A stretch of DNA of 64,000 nucleotides from Fulvitalea axinellae (GCF_036492835.1 NZ_AP025314.1:930001-994000); one strand, 5' to 3'. Positions 1 to 9,258 are shown, counted from the stretch's first letter. Notes: generated from the letters alone by a model not told the origin. Made by a program: numbers and translations.

Positions 1-2781
1 GAAGTTTCCTGAATAGTACGCTTCCGGGGTGTTACCGTCTGCATTTAATGCCTCCACCATTTCCTTTACATATAGTAAAGGATCTCGTTTTTCAAGACTT
101 TGTGTGACGGCCCGTTCCGAATAGTTTTCCGTTTGTAATGCCCACGAGATCATGTCGGTGATTTTGTTTGTATGTTCAAGCGCCAAATTCATCAGGTCTT
201 TTCGTTTTCCCCGTCTCATTCCTTCCAGGGCGCTTTCCAAGGGCGCTTTAATCAGGCTGAGTGGCGACCGGATATCGTAAGCCAGTTGCTTGAATGGTAT
301 TTCTGCATATTGTGTAGCCTTTTTATCCTGAATACTGATTATCCTGTGCTTTAACAAAGCTTTTAGCGTTCCGAACCTGTTGTAGATTTCGGCCAAAATC
401 AGGATCAGTAAGATGTAAAAAGCATAGGCGTAGCCAGTTTTCCAGAAAGGAGGCGATACCTGAACAAGAATAGTGGAGGTTGGCGAGTCTGTGTAGTTGT
501 GTGAATCGGAACTAGCGCTGAGTTCGATTTTATATTCGCCAGGAGAGAGACTTGGAAATTCTATTTTGCCCTGTTTAACGGTAATATTTTGCCACTTTCC
601 TTTTCCGTTTTCTGATGAGATTCGGTAACCGTATTGTGGTTGGGTGTAAGGCGAAAAGTGGGGAGTTGTGAAGGAAATGGACAGATTTCCGAAATCATAA
701 GGCAATTTGATACGGTATGAGCCGTCATTTTCTGATGGGGTTTGTGCTACATTCTCCCCTAGGACTTTTATTTCTATAACTTGTATGGGAAACTCGTTTT
801 CGGATGATTCTGAGGAAAGTTTTTCCGGATCAACAACCGTGGTTCCTGCCACGAAAGAGAAAGCTAGGCGCCCGTCGGGTAGCGGACTTGATAGGTTGTT
901 TAGGTATGAGGGGAAGACAGCTCGCCCGTCGAAGCCAAACCGTCTGTATTTTCTTTCTTTAGGCCAAAATACTGTAAGGCCTCTAGTGGAGGCTATCCAG
1001 ACTCGCCCCAGTCGGTCTTGGGCCAATGAGGCTATTCTTCCGATAAGGTTTTCTCTGTCTGGAAGGTATGATTGTAGAGAGTCGCTGCCTTTCGCCAGAT
1101 GAAAAAGAGAACCGTCGGGCGAGCCCATCCAAATACCGCCGTTGATCCCTTTCGCTAAAGCTGTCGGTCTGGGTTTTGTTGTTGTTTTCAGGGCTCGGGG
1201 ACGTAAGCTGTCCCTTGTGATTTCGAAACGGACGGGGCCCGTTTGGCTATTGTTATAGACTAGCCAGCCGTCTTTGCTGATGGCGAAACCGAGAATATTG
1301 GCGGGGTTGTGTACGGACCCGCCCGCATCACGGTATTCGGCGCTCTTCATGTCCGGGGATATTTTCCACAGTCTTCTTTTTTCGCAAACGCACCAAATAT
1401 TGCCGTATCTGTCTTCGTTGATGAATTTTACACCAATAGTAGGGCTTTTGCTCAAGGCTAGATTCCTGCTTTCGAACCTATCCTGACTGGCGATATAACG
1501 GTAAAGGGAACCGCGCCTGGAACCGAACCAGCATGTGCCGTCAGAAGCCTTGAAGGCCTCTGAGAATCGCTTTTCCTTATAACCTTCGGAGTTTGGCCTG
1601 TAAGCTTTGTAGCTTTTCTTAATGGGATCATACAACAGCAGTCCGTTTTCGAAAGTAGCGAACCAGACTTTTCCATTTTCCGCTTTGCATGAGGCCATAA
1701 TTTTGAAAGGGGGTAAGCCCTCGATCCTGTCCGAAAAAAGTCCCGTTTCGGGGCGCAACACTAAGATGTCCCACCGTGGAATGGTCAGCCACAAATTGCC
1801 ACGGCTGTCAAAAGTGAGTCCGCCTACGTGGTTGTTGCGTGTTCTCGAGTCCGAAACGGACAGTTGTATTTTGGCGTGTTTTAATGCGGAGGTTTTAAAT
1901 ACTCCTGCTTGGGGTAGGTTTGCGTAACGCAGGCCATAGGCGCCGGTACCAAGATATAAGTTTTTTCCATCATCGCTTATGGAGCTGACGCTAGCGTAAT
2001 AATTTAGGTCTTCGTTAGGTGTTTGGTGTATTCTGAAGTTGCCGTTTTTGTCTTCACTAGCTAGACCGTGGTTTGTCACCCAAAACATATCGCCTTTACT
2101 GGACCGGTATAACCTCTTTAGATCGAGGTCGGTGGGTGAGGTTTTCCCCTCGGCTGTCAGTATTTTGAAGGGTTCGGGAGTTGATTTTCCCGGCCGAATT
2201 CGGAATAGGCGTTTTGACCAATCGGAAAAAAGGACGTTACCGGAAGTGTCGGTGCCGATTTGGAGTGCGCCGTGATAAATACGTTTTCCTGTCGGTCGAT
2301 TTTTTAAAGCGGTTTGGCATTTGCCTGTATCCCCCTGCCATCGTACAAGCCGTCCGTCTGGCGTGGCGATCCATACGTTGCCATCTTGGACACAGAGTCC
2401 GATAGCGTATTGTTGGAAGATATCTTTGGCTAGAGGGCCTTTTGCTAGCGTAACGGTTTTCCGAAGATTGATGTCAAATACTTTCAGCCCTTTGGTGGTG
2501 GCGAGCCAGATCCTGTTTTTCTTTTTCTGATAAATAGCGTTTCGGATCTGCATGTCGGAATCCGACTCGAAAACTGTCCTTACTTCCGTTCCGTCATACC
2601 AAAGCAAACTGCTGAAAGTGGCTATCCAGATAAAGCCGTTCTTGTCTTCCATGACTTGACTTCCCCTAAGGTCCGGAATTTGCGTTTGCAGGCTTTTCAT
2701 AACAGTATAGCCAAAGTCTGAAGCCGTGGCGGAAGAAAAGCAGGTAAACAAAAGCAGGCAAATCGTGAATTTTCTAGTCAT
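1..2781 (-). CDS. Hybrid two-component-type sensor histidine kinase, partial (C-terminus beyond left edge), degenerate H-box
   Basis: The frame is open from ATG at 2781 to base 1, giving at least 927 residues. A signal peptide (MTRKFTICLLLFTCFSSATA) is followed by a periplasmic Reg_prop two-bladed-propeller sensor (repeats such as NGFIWIAT, NRIWLATTKGL, GNVWIATPDGR), a Y_Y_Y domain at about residues 700-775 and one membrane helix at about 783-801 after the typical PPFWKT motif. The cytoplasmic HisKA dimerisation helix follows. The H-box reads LAYDIRSPLSLIKAPLE, so the residue where the family has the autophosphorylated histidine (usual form AHDIRTPLTLI) is Tyr835 (codon 277-279). The ATPase, receiver and AraC-type output domains, if present, lie outside the window. 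It is divergent from a GH85 glycosidase gene, the usual place for a glycan-sensing regulator. Whether it is active as a kinase cannot be told from here. Confidence 0.9.
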   Translation of the reverse strand, partial: MTRKFTICLLLFTCFSSATASDFGYTVMKSLQTQIPDLRGSQVMEDKNGFIWIATFSSLLWYDGTEVRTVFESDSDMQIRNAIYQKKKNRIWLATTKGLKVFDINLRKTVTLAKGPLAKDIFQQYAIGLCVQDGNVWIATPDGRLVRWQGDTGKCQTALKNRPTGKRIYHGALQIGTDTSGNVLFSDWSKRLFRIRPGKSTPEPFKILTAEGKTSPTDLDLKRLYRSSKGDMFWVTNHGLASEDKNGNFRIHQTPNEDLNYYASVSSISDDGKNLYLGTGAYGLRYANLPQAGVFKTSALKHAKIQLSVSDSRTRNNHVGGLTFDSRGNLWLTIPRWDILVLRPETGLFSDRIEGLPPFKIMASCKAENGKVWFATFENGLLLYDPIKKSYKAYRPNSEGYKEKRFSEAFKASDGTCWFGSRRGSLYRYIASQDRFESRNLALSKSPTIGVKFINEDRYGNIWCVCEKRRLWKISPDMKSAEYRDAGGSVHNPANILGFAISKDGWLVYNNSQTGPVRFEITRDSLRPRALKTTTKPRPTALAKGINGGIWMGSPDGSLFHLAKGSDSLQSYLPDRENLIGRIASLAQDRLGRVWIASTRGLTVFWPKERKYRRFGFDGRAVFPSYLNNLSSPLPDGRLAFSFVAGTTVVDPEKLSSESSENEFPIQVIEIKVLGENVAQTPSENDGSYRIKLPYDFGNLSISFTTPHFSPYTQPQYGYRISSENGKGKWQNITVKQGKIEFPSLSPGEYKIELSASSDSHNYTDSPTSTILVQVSPPFWKTGYAYAFYILLILILAEIYNRFGTLKALLKHRIISIQDKKATQYAEIPFKQLAYDIRSPLSLIKAPLESALEGMRRGKRKDLMNLALEHTNKITDMISWALQTENYSERAVTQSLEKRDPLLYVKEMVEALNADGNTPEAYYSGNF

Positions 2782-3317
2782 AGACGCTTTCTGCAAAATC
2801 GGGTTAGTCGTGTGGCGCGAGTCGGGAAAAGGTATTGGGAATACCGCTTGTCCAAAGAACTCGAGTCAAGTTGACCTAATATTTTTCCTCCTTAAGGATT
2901 TCGGACAAGCCTTTTGGTCTCCTTCGAAATTCTAGATTCTTTCGGTTTTGCCTAAAAATTCGGGTTCCAGATTGGGCTTGATATAAAATAAAATGATCAT
3001 CAATCCCTATCTATCCGTCTCTGTTACCCCTACGGAGGCGTAACACCGGTCAAAACACCCCGTAATACGGTCAATCCTCTGTGTTTTTGCCAGTGACTGA
3101 TATCTAATATTGTGTGACGCAACAGTCCTTTGTATGGAAGGATCCAATCCTTTGCGCCTCCATTTTTATCGGGTTAGCCAAGCCTTGAGGGGGCGCAAAA
3201 CTTGGGTTGGTCTGTTTTGCGGAAACCTTTATTGTTTGGGGTTTAAATGTCATCATACTCTAAGGCTGTAATCCGAAAGTGGGAGGACTATTCTTTTTCA
3301 ACATAAACCATTACGTT
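2782..3317. other. 536-bp divergent intergenic region between sensor gene and GH85 gene
   Basis: No gene is visible. Apart from the candidate promoter of the left-hand gene there are only weak repeats: a 7-base CGGTCAA at 3047-3053 and again at 3068-3074 (21 bases apart), and short inverted repeats. Control elements for both genes must lie here, but no plus-strand promoter could be assigned. Confidence 0.5.
2827..2856 (-). promoter_or_regulatory. Candidate Bacteroidota-type promoter of the sensor kinase gene
   Basis: On the minus strand, TTTG (2853-2856) is followed after 18 bases by TACCTTTT (2827-2834). This is close to the Bacteroidota -33 TTTG and -7 TAnnTTTG consensus and lies 45 bases upstream of the ATG. 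It is a match by eye only. Confidence 0.3.
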
Positions 3318-6300
3318 ATGAGAAGCACTTTTATCGTTTGCTTATTGTTTGTAATGTCCCTGGCGGGCTATTCCCAGAGCCAGGAGCATGTGCCCAGAAA
3401 AATATGGGACTTTAATCCCGATTCGCCCAACTTTACCCTTGACTGGAACGAATCGAGCGCTAATGCTGACCCCGATAGGGAGTTTCATATTTCGCGCGTC
3501 CCCCTTCGAAACAAAGTGGGATATAAGCCGTCGCAAGTTAACCCACAACTGGACCCGAAAAGAAAACTGAGTGATTGGAGCGGGTTGTCGACCAGTGCCC
3601 GGGGCTACGACGACTCCAGCGAACAGGCTTTTACTTTCTGGCAATACATGGACGTCCGCGCCGAGTGGTCATATGCCTCCAGAGTGGTTATGCCTAGCGC
3701 TATGCTTACCGAAGCCGCCCACCGCAACGGCACAAAGTCGTTGGGAATGTTGGTTTGGGCCAATAACGGTTGGCACGGAGAGGAATTCAGGGAAATGCAC
3801 CGAAAGGTAAACGGTGTGTATATCCACGCCCGCAAACTTGTCGATATTGCCCGTTACTACGGTTTTGACGGTTGGTCATATAACTCGGAGTATGTGGGCA
3901 GTTACACGCCTAGTGCCGAGGACCAGAAAGGTTTTTTGGAAGAAATGCAGGCTTATGCCACCTCAATCGGCTTTGATGAGTTCGAGATCCTTTGGTACGA
4001 CGCCAGATCGAATACGGGACGAGTGTCTTTTGCCAACCAGCTCAATAATGGCAATAAGGATTTTTTCCATAGAAGAGGCAAAACGGTGTCCGACGTTTAT
4101 TTCTGCAATTACAATTGGGGGACCTCGACTATCGCTACTTCTATCAATACCGCAAGATCCTTCGGAAGGGACCCTTACGACGTAGCCGTGGGAATCTATA
4201 TGCCGCAGGGAGCCAATAACAATTGGAGCAACTTGAGTCCTTACCATAAAATTTCTATCGGTCTTTGGGATACGGGCTACGAATACGCCCACCTTTCTTC
4301 CGATCCTAAAAGGTCGATGAGCTTTACCCAAAACGAGATGCTCGCGGATATGTGGACGGGCACTAGCCATGATGTCCGCAATCCTGGACAACCGGGAACC
4401 GGTACAGGGAAAATCCCGAAGACCTTCGGTTTCTCTTATTATATGCCGGCCAAAACCGCCATTACCCAATACCCTTTCCTTACCCGATTTAATCCGGGAC
4501 AAGGAGTGTCTTTTTCGGAAAACGGCGACAGAAGCTTCGAGAGAGTTTGGTCGGATTGGAGCCTTCAGGATATTCTTCCCGCTTGGAGATGGTGGTGGAG
4601 CCAGGGCGGACAGGGCCTCGAAGCCAGCATCGACTTTGACGAGGCTTTTGACGGATCGGCTTCTCTTAGGGTAAAGGGAAACTTGAGCGGCGATAATACA
4701 TTGCGCCTTTACAAAGTGAAACTGCCCGTAAGCGCCGATACCAAAATTTCGGTGAGCTATAAAAAAGCCGGTGCGGCCAAAGGCGAAGAGGCCAATGCCG
4801 CATTCGGGTTCGCTTTCGAAAACGGCCAGCAACTTTCGCCTTTCTCCTTCCACAGTTTAGGACAAATACTGAGGCCAGGCTGGAATACGGTGGAAATCGA
4901 CCTCTCGGCTTACGCTGGCCAAACCATGGCGGTCATAGCGTTGAAATGTTCCGGTACCGAGAACAATTACGACTTGCGCATAGGTGAGATTTTGCTGACA
5001 GACGGAGCGGTCCCCGTTCCCGAACAACCGGTTGCGGTAAGCGCCGACGTATTCGAAAATGTCGGGGATAAGTTTTCCGCCCGTCTTGACTGGAGCCTTC
5101 CGGGTAATCCCTCCACCAACGAGGAAGCTGGCATAAGGTATTTCGAAATCCGCCAAGTATTGTCCGACGGTTCTTCGCAGTTGGTAGGCCGAAGCTCCGC
5201 CCGTTCATTTTTGGTAAAGAATCATCAAATAGCAAAGGGGCAAACGGAACTCAACCTGAAAGTGATCTCCGTTGGTCTCGACGGTAGAACGGCTAATGTA
5301 AACAGCCTCCCGGTTTCGCAGACTTTGGATCCCGACCCCGACGCGAATATCGATCTTGATAGCCACACCTTAACGCAGGGAATCGCTTACCGTATGGGCA
5401 ACGGGTCGGTCGCTTCCCATGCTTACGCCTGGACCTTTGAAGGGGCCGACATCGCGGCCAGCGCCGATGAGGAACCCGAAGTGATATTCTCCGCACCCGG
5501 CCAATACAAAGTAAAATTGACCGCGACGCACTCGGATGGCCAGCGGGTCAATTCGGACAGCGTAATCGTGACCGTTAACCCGTCGGAAGGCGTCACAGCC
5601 CCTATGGCCGAATTCTCCGCCTCGGTGACTGAAGCTTTGCCTGGTCAAAACATCGAGTTTGATTACACCGGCGATCCGGGCGCCACATATGGCCCGACGT
5701 CGGGAATGATGGTGGATTCCAGGTCCGGACAGGTGGTATCCGATTCGAAAATCGATTTCTCGGGAACTCCATTCACAATTTCTTTCTGGATAAAAAGGGA
5801 CGCTTCGCATTGGGGCTATACCGATTTTATGAGTTTCGGGAATTTCCTCAGCATGAAATTCAAAAACGGTGACGCCATCCAGTGTTATGTTATTGGTTTG
5901 GGGCCGAATGCCGATGTCAAAAGAAGCAAAACCACGCCTATGCCTATCCCGATCGGAAAATGGCAACACTTCGCAATGACTTACGACGGCTTTAATACGA
6001 GGCTTTTTCTGAATGGAAAGAAGGTGATCGAACGCGTAACCTCCACTTCGGTTTTTTACAGAGAAGGTACCCAAGGCCGTCTCCGTTTGGGCAATGCCGC
6101 GGATCGGGCCAGTGTGAGCCTTGACGATATTCGGTTCTGGAAAGAAGCCCGTACAGAAACCCAGCTTCAGCAGGATATGAAAGTGGAAGCGACGGCCCCA
6201 TACAGTGACAAACTCGCCCATTATTGGAAGCTCAACGAAAATACGGGCGTTACGAGCAAAGACGAAAAAGGCGGAGCCGACCTGACGGCAGGCCCTGAAA

Positions 6301-7919
6301 TAGCCTGGATACAAGGCTCCCCACGTTTGCGCAAAGCGGAGGTGTCGGCTCCCGACGAGATCCGCTACGCTTGGAGTTTCCCGGGCGCTTATCCCGAGAT
6401 GTCATCCGAGGCCCGGCCTACGGTGAGCTACGCAAAAAGCGGAACGTACCCTGTTTCGTTGAAAGTGGTGACTTCGGCTGGAACTCATGAGGTGTCAAAA
6501 AACGCTTACATCCATGTGGCCGATGACGGAACGGTTAATCTTCCGCCGGTTGTTGACTTCGAAATTCCGGCAAATGCCAAAGAAGAGACCCCTGTCCAGT
6601 TCACGGCCCAAGCAAGCGACCCGGACGGATCTGTTGTGGCTTACGCTTGGGATTTCGGCGACAACACCGGCACTACCGAAGCGAATCCAACTCACACTTT
6701 CGCCACAGCGGGCGATTATAATGTGACGCTGACTGTCACTGATAGTGACGGGGAGACTGCCCATGTTTCGAAAACCGTAACTGTAAGCCCTGACCTTACG
6801 GCTGAAGTTGTGGCTCAGGCCGGAGTAGTTAGCGTTGGCGAAACTTGGACTACCGTAAACCTTGACGAATCTTTTTCTTCTATGGTAGTAGTGACGGCTC
6901 CGGTTACGGAACCGAACGCTTCGGTGGCGCCTTTCGTTGTACGGATCAGAAACGCCTCGAACGACAGTTTCCAAGTTAAGCTTCAAGCCCTTGGCACTGG
7001 CACTGTAGGTACGCGTTCCGTTCATTATTTGGCTGTGGAAGAAGGCGACTACACCGAAACCGAGCACGGGGTGAAGCTTTCGGCCAGAAAAGTCATTTCT
7101 TCCCAGACCGCTTATAAGTGGTATTACCTGGGCAAAGGCGTAGCCACAGATCTTTCAGCTTTTGCTTCTCCTGTAGTAGTGGGGCAGGTCATGACTGAAA
7201 ACGACAGCCGTTGGTCCGTATTTTATGCCGACAACGGAAGCTTGGGAACCCCTACGAGCGCAAGCGCTTATGTAGGCAAGCATGTAGGCGCAGGACCAGA
7301 AACAACCCGTAATGCGGAGACCTTAGGCTTTATTGTGATGGAAACTGGGGCGGACACCAATTTGGATGGGCTTCGGCTCAGGGCCGGGACGCTTTCTGGC
7401 GTTACCGGAATGGTACAGACGCCAGCGGGCTCCACACAGTCGTTAGGCTGGCAGGAAGTTCAAGGGGCCGTGCTGAGCGTAGCCGGAATGGCCGGTAGTG
7501 ACGGCGCTTGGGCCACTCTTCTAAATCCAGGCGTAAGCAACGGATCAATGACGGTAAGTCTGGATGAAGACCAAATAGCGGATTCCGAACGGAAACACCT
7601 TGGCGAAGCCGTGGCTTACATCGCTTTCGCTAACGACACTTCCGCTCCCCAACTCCGTACCTCTACGGCCAAGCCTTCAGCGGAACCGCTTGCGGATAAC
7701 AGGATTACGGTATGGCCAAATCCCGCTACGGACGTACTCAATATCCAAGCTTCCGGCGAATTCGCTTACTCGATTATTTCGCAAAGTGGAGCCGTGGTTC
7801 TTTCGGGTAATGGTGATTCGCGGGAATCTGTAAATATCGGAAACTTGTCGACGGGGATTTATATTCTGAAAGTGTCTTCCGACAGTCAGGTATCGGTGAT
7901 TAGAATTATGAAAAATTAG
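3318..7919 (+). CDS. Secreted GH85 endo-beta-N-acetylglucosaminidase with LamG, PKD and T9SS sorting domains
   Basis: ENGases of family GH85 cleave the chitobiose core of N-glycans. A signal peptide (MRSTFIVCLLFVMSLAGYSQ) is followed by the GH85 barrel (about residues 40-430). FDGWSYNSEYVG holds the expected Asn189 (oxazoline-promoting) and Glu191 (general acid) pair. Then come a galactose-binding-like region (about 440-570), a fibronectin-like segment, a PKD domain (about 673-756), a LamG/concanavalin domain (about 790-1000) that interrupts a second PKD domain, and a third PKD (about 1073-1158). About 280 residues (1160-1441) are unassigned. A type A T9SS sorting domain (VWPNPATD, then STGIYILKV) ends the protein. 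The start is ATG 3318, because an earlier in-frame start at 3279 would put charged and polar residues before the signal peptide. The protein has 1533 residues and is probably secreted or surface-anchored through T9SS. Its stop codon lies inside the target duplication of an insertion sequence. Confidence 0.9.
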   Translation: MRSTFIVCLLFVMSLAGYSQSQEHVPRKIWDFNPDSPNFTLDWNESSANADPDREFHISRVPLRNKVGYKPSQVNPQLDPKRKLSDWSGLSTSARGYDDSSEQAFTFWQYMDVRAEWSYASRVVMPSAMLTEAAHRNGTKSLGMLVWANNGWHGEEFREMHRKVNGVYIHARKLVDIARYYGFDGWSYNSEYVGSYTPSAEDQKGFLEEMQAYATSIGFDEFEILWYDARSNTGRVSFANQLNNGNKDFFHRRGKTVSDVYFCNYNWGTSTIATSINTARSFGRDPYDVAVGIYMPQGANNNWSNLSPYHKISIGLWDTGYEYAHLSSDPKRSMSFTQNEMLADMWTGTSHDVRNPGQPGTGTGKIPKTFGFSYYMPAKTAITQYPFLTRFNPGQGVSFSENGDRSFERVWSDWSLQDILPAWRWWWSQGGQGLEASIDFDEAFDGSASLRVKGNLSGDNTLRLYKVKLPVSADTKISVSYKKAGAAKGEEANAAFGFAFENGQQLSPFSFHSLGQILRPGWNTVEIDLSAYAGQTMAVIALKCSGTENNYDLRIGEILLTDGAVPVPEQPVAVSADVFENVGDKFSARLDWSLPGNPSTNEEAGIRYFEIRQVLSDGSSQLVGRSSARSFLVKNHQIAKGQTELNLKVISVGLDGRTANVNSLPVSQTLDPDPDANIDLDSHTLTQGIAYRMGNGSVASHAYAWTFEGADIAASADEEPEVIFSAPGQYKVKLTATHSDGQRVNSDSVIVTVNPSEGVTAPMAEFSASVTEALPGQNIEFDYTGDPGATYGPTSGMMVDSRSGQVVSDSKIDFSGTPFTISFWIKRDASHWGYTDFMSFGNFLSMKFKNGDAIQCYVIGLGPNADVKRSKTTPMPIPIGKWQHFAMTYDGFNTRLFLNGKKVIERVTSTSVFYREGTQGRLRLGNAADRASVSLDDIRFWKEARTETQLQQDMKVEATAPYSDKLAHYWKLNENTGVTSKDEKGGADLTAGPEIAWIQGSPRLRKAEVSAPDEIRYAWSFPGAYPEMSSEARPTVSYAKSGTYPVSLKVVTSAGTHEVSKNAYIHVADDGTVNLPPVVDFEIPANAKEETPVQFTAQASDPDGSVVAYAWDFGDNTGTTEANPTHTFATAGDYNVTLTVTDSDGETAHVSKTVTVSPDLTAEVVAQAGVVSVGETWTTVNLDESFSSMVVVTAPVTEPNASVAPFVVRIRNASNDSFQVKLQALGTGTVGTRSVHYLAVEEGDYTETEHGVKLSARKVISSQTAYKWYYLGKGVATDLSAFASPVVVGQVMTENDSRWSVFYADNGSLGTPTSASAYVGKHVGAGPETTRNAETLGFIVMETGADTNLDGLRLRAGTLSGVTGMVQTPAGSTQSLGWQEVQGAVLSVAGMAGSDGAWATLLNPGVSNGSMTVSLDEDQIADSERKHLGEAVAYIAFANDTSAPQLRTSTAKPSAEPLADNRITVWPNPATDVLNIQASGEFAYSIISQSGAVVLSGNGDSRESVNIGNLSTGIYILKVSSDSQVSVIRIMKN

Positions 7920-7931
7920 TGACTGAACTTT

Positions 7932-7956
7932 CGCTCTCCCTGCATTTGGGAGAGCG
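7932..7956. terminator. Hairpin inside the left end of the insertion sequence
   Basis: CGCTCTCCC (7932-7940), a 7-base loop, then GGGAGAGCG (7948-7956) form a perfect 9-bp stem overlapping the left inverted repeat and lying 3' of the transposase stop. No long T-run follows, so it is either a weak terminator or a structure that limits read-through across the IS end. Confidence 0.45.
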
Positions 7957-7974
7957 ATTCTTAATGAATATATT

Positions 7975-9048
7975 TCAGGCCGACCGCAAGGCGTCAAGTT
8001 CTTCCATGGCAGCCTTTATCATCTTCAAATACAATTTTGATTTTATCGCAAAGTGATTCAGCTTCTCCTTAACCTTCAGTTTTTCCAGTTTTATGTAGGC
8101 GATCATGGAAGCGAAGATGTGGTTCAATTGGGTAATCTCCATCTTTGTGGGAGACTTGCCTAACATCGTGTTTTGCTTGAGCGACTTATGGAACTCCTCG
8201 ACTTTCCACCGTTTTTGGTAGATCGCTACGATATCCTCGAAAGCCATGTTCTCCCCGTTGGTAACCAGCCATTGTTCCGCGGTCGACCGGTCCCTGTTTG
8301 TAAAGACTTGTTTGGCGAGCGTGACAGGAAAATCAACTCCCTTGACCCACACCCGCTTCACTTGACCGCTTTCAATAGGCGCATCCGAAACGTGAATGAA
8401 TTTGCCCTCGTTTTTGTCCTTTTCGCTCATTGCTATATTCCTGTTGCTCTTCAGCGGGCAAACGAAAACCTTCTTGAGCTTGTAATGAATATACTTCAGC
8501 GTATCGCTGGCGGTGAACCACGTATCGAAAAGAATGTACCTGAAAACCAGTTTGTTCAGAAAGTTTAGACGGTGTAAAACTTCCAGTACCATCTCATTTT
8601 TCGTTTTCTCGCTTTTACGCTTTTCCTTCCCGTTCTTGTCTATGTATTTCACCGTCTTGTGGACGATCTCATAAGCGACCGGACAGTTAACCGTTTGTCC
8701 TTCCACGGTATTGCTCAGAAGAAAGTTAAGGGAGTTGATCCCTTTGACCGCTTTGCCTACAGTATGGTCGAAATGATAAGCTACGATGTCGTTTTCCGAG
8801 GAATGAGGCTTGTGGACAATGCAATCGTCGATACTCAAAACCGCCTCTTCGCCCTCAATACTCCTGGCGAAAGACTTCACCTCTTTCCAAAAAGCCTTTT
8901 GGTCCATGTCCGGTTGCTTGAGGAGGTCGCTGAAATAATCATGGGGAATCTGATTGTCCAAAGATGCTGAGAGCCCTGTTGAGGTGGCTTGCCCTCGACT
9001 GGCAATAAGATAATCCGTGTATAATTCAAATCCGTCTCTCCTTTTCAT
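7975..9048 (-). CDS. IS4-superfamily DDE transposase
   Basis: A 357-residue intact transposase. The DDE residues are visible as Asp in VLSIDDCIVHK, Asp in ILFDTWFTAS and Glu in YQKRWKVEEFHKSLK. The last motif fits the IS4 signature Y-(2)-R-(3)-E-(6)-K exactly. It should carry out cut-and-paste transposition of the surrounding element, acting at the two 20-bp terminal inverted repeats. It is the only gene in the element and is transcribed convergently with the GH85 gene that it abuts. The start is ATG 9048, 69 bases inside the right end of the element. No frameshift or internal stop is seen, so it is probably functional. The exact subgroup (IS4, IS701 or a relative) cannot be fixed by eye. A 5-bp target duplication is short for classical IS4 members. 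Confidence 0.9.
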   Translation of the reverse strand: MKRRDGFELYTDYLIASRGQATSTGLSASLDNQIPHDYFSDLLKQPDMDQKAFWKEVKSFARSIEGEEAVLSIDDCIVHKPHSSENDIVAYHFDHTVGKAVKGINSLNFLLSNTVEGQTVNCPVAYEIVHKTVKYIDKNGKEKRKSEKTKNEMVLEVLHRLNFLNKLVFRYILFDTWFTASDTLKYIHYKLKKVFVCPLKSNRNIAMSEKDKNEGKFIHVSDAPIESGQVKRVWVKGVDFPVTLAKQVFTNRDRSTAEQWLVTNGENMAFEDIVAIYQKRWKVEEFHKSLKQNTMLGKSPTKMEITQLNHIFASMIAYIKLEKLKVKEKLNHFAIKSKLYLKMIKAAMEELDALRSA

Positions 9049-9189
9049 TTTTCAAAAATCGGTCACTTATCATATAATTTCCAAAATTGCAATAGGAAAG
9101 GCGAGCGAAAGGTCAGTTAGTGATTGTAAAGTCTGGCGGGTATCGTTTCACTCGTCGGGCTTTCACCTCTTCATAGTTTAGATGCAAGT

Positions 9190-9225
9190 AATAACAGCAC
9201 GATTCGCTCTGCTGTTATTTTCTCT
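9190..9225 (+). terminator. Probable original terminator of the GH85 gene, displaced by the IS
   Basis: AATAACAGCA (9190-9199) and TGCTGTTATT (9210-9219) form a perfect 10-bp stem with a 10-base loop, followed by a T-rich run. Without the IS this hairpin would lie about 70 bases after the GH85 stop. Now it is about 1.27 kb away. Confidence 0.6.
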
Positions 9226-9258
9226 TTGGGTTTTAAAGAACAGGATTATCCAAAACAA

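Larger units (their letters stand above)
7917..9122 (-). mobile_element. Complete IS4-like insertion sequence with 5-bp target duplication
   Basis: The element itself spans 7922-9117 (1196 bp). Its ends are inverted repeats matching at 17 of the first 20 positions: left ACTGAACTTTCGCTCTCCCT, right (reverse complement) ACTGACCTTTCGCTCGCCTT. It is flanked by a perfect direct duplication TAGTG at 7917-7921 and 9118-9122. It contains one intact transposase gene on the minus strand. The left TAG is the stop codon of the GH85 gene. A 9-bp-stem hairpin just inside the left end (7932-7956) could block transcription crossing the end. Intact ends and a perfect duplication suggest a recent insertion. 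Confidence 0.92.

Noticed and set aside
3047..3074. CGGTCAA repeated with a 21-bp period upstream of the GH85 gene
   Set aside because: Seven-base repeats are expected by chance several times in 500 bases; only the spacing is suggestive.
5370..6314. Open frame of 314 codons on the minus strand within the GH85 gene
   Set aside because: It is antisense to a well-supported gene, has no recognisable domain, and arises from the codon bias of the real gene.
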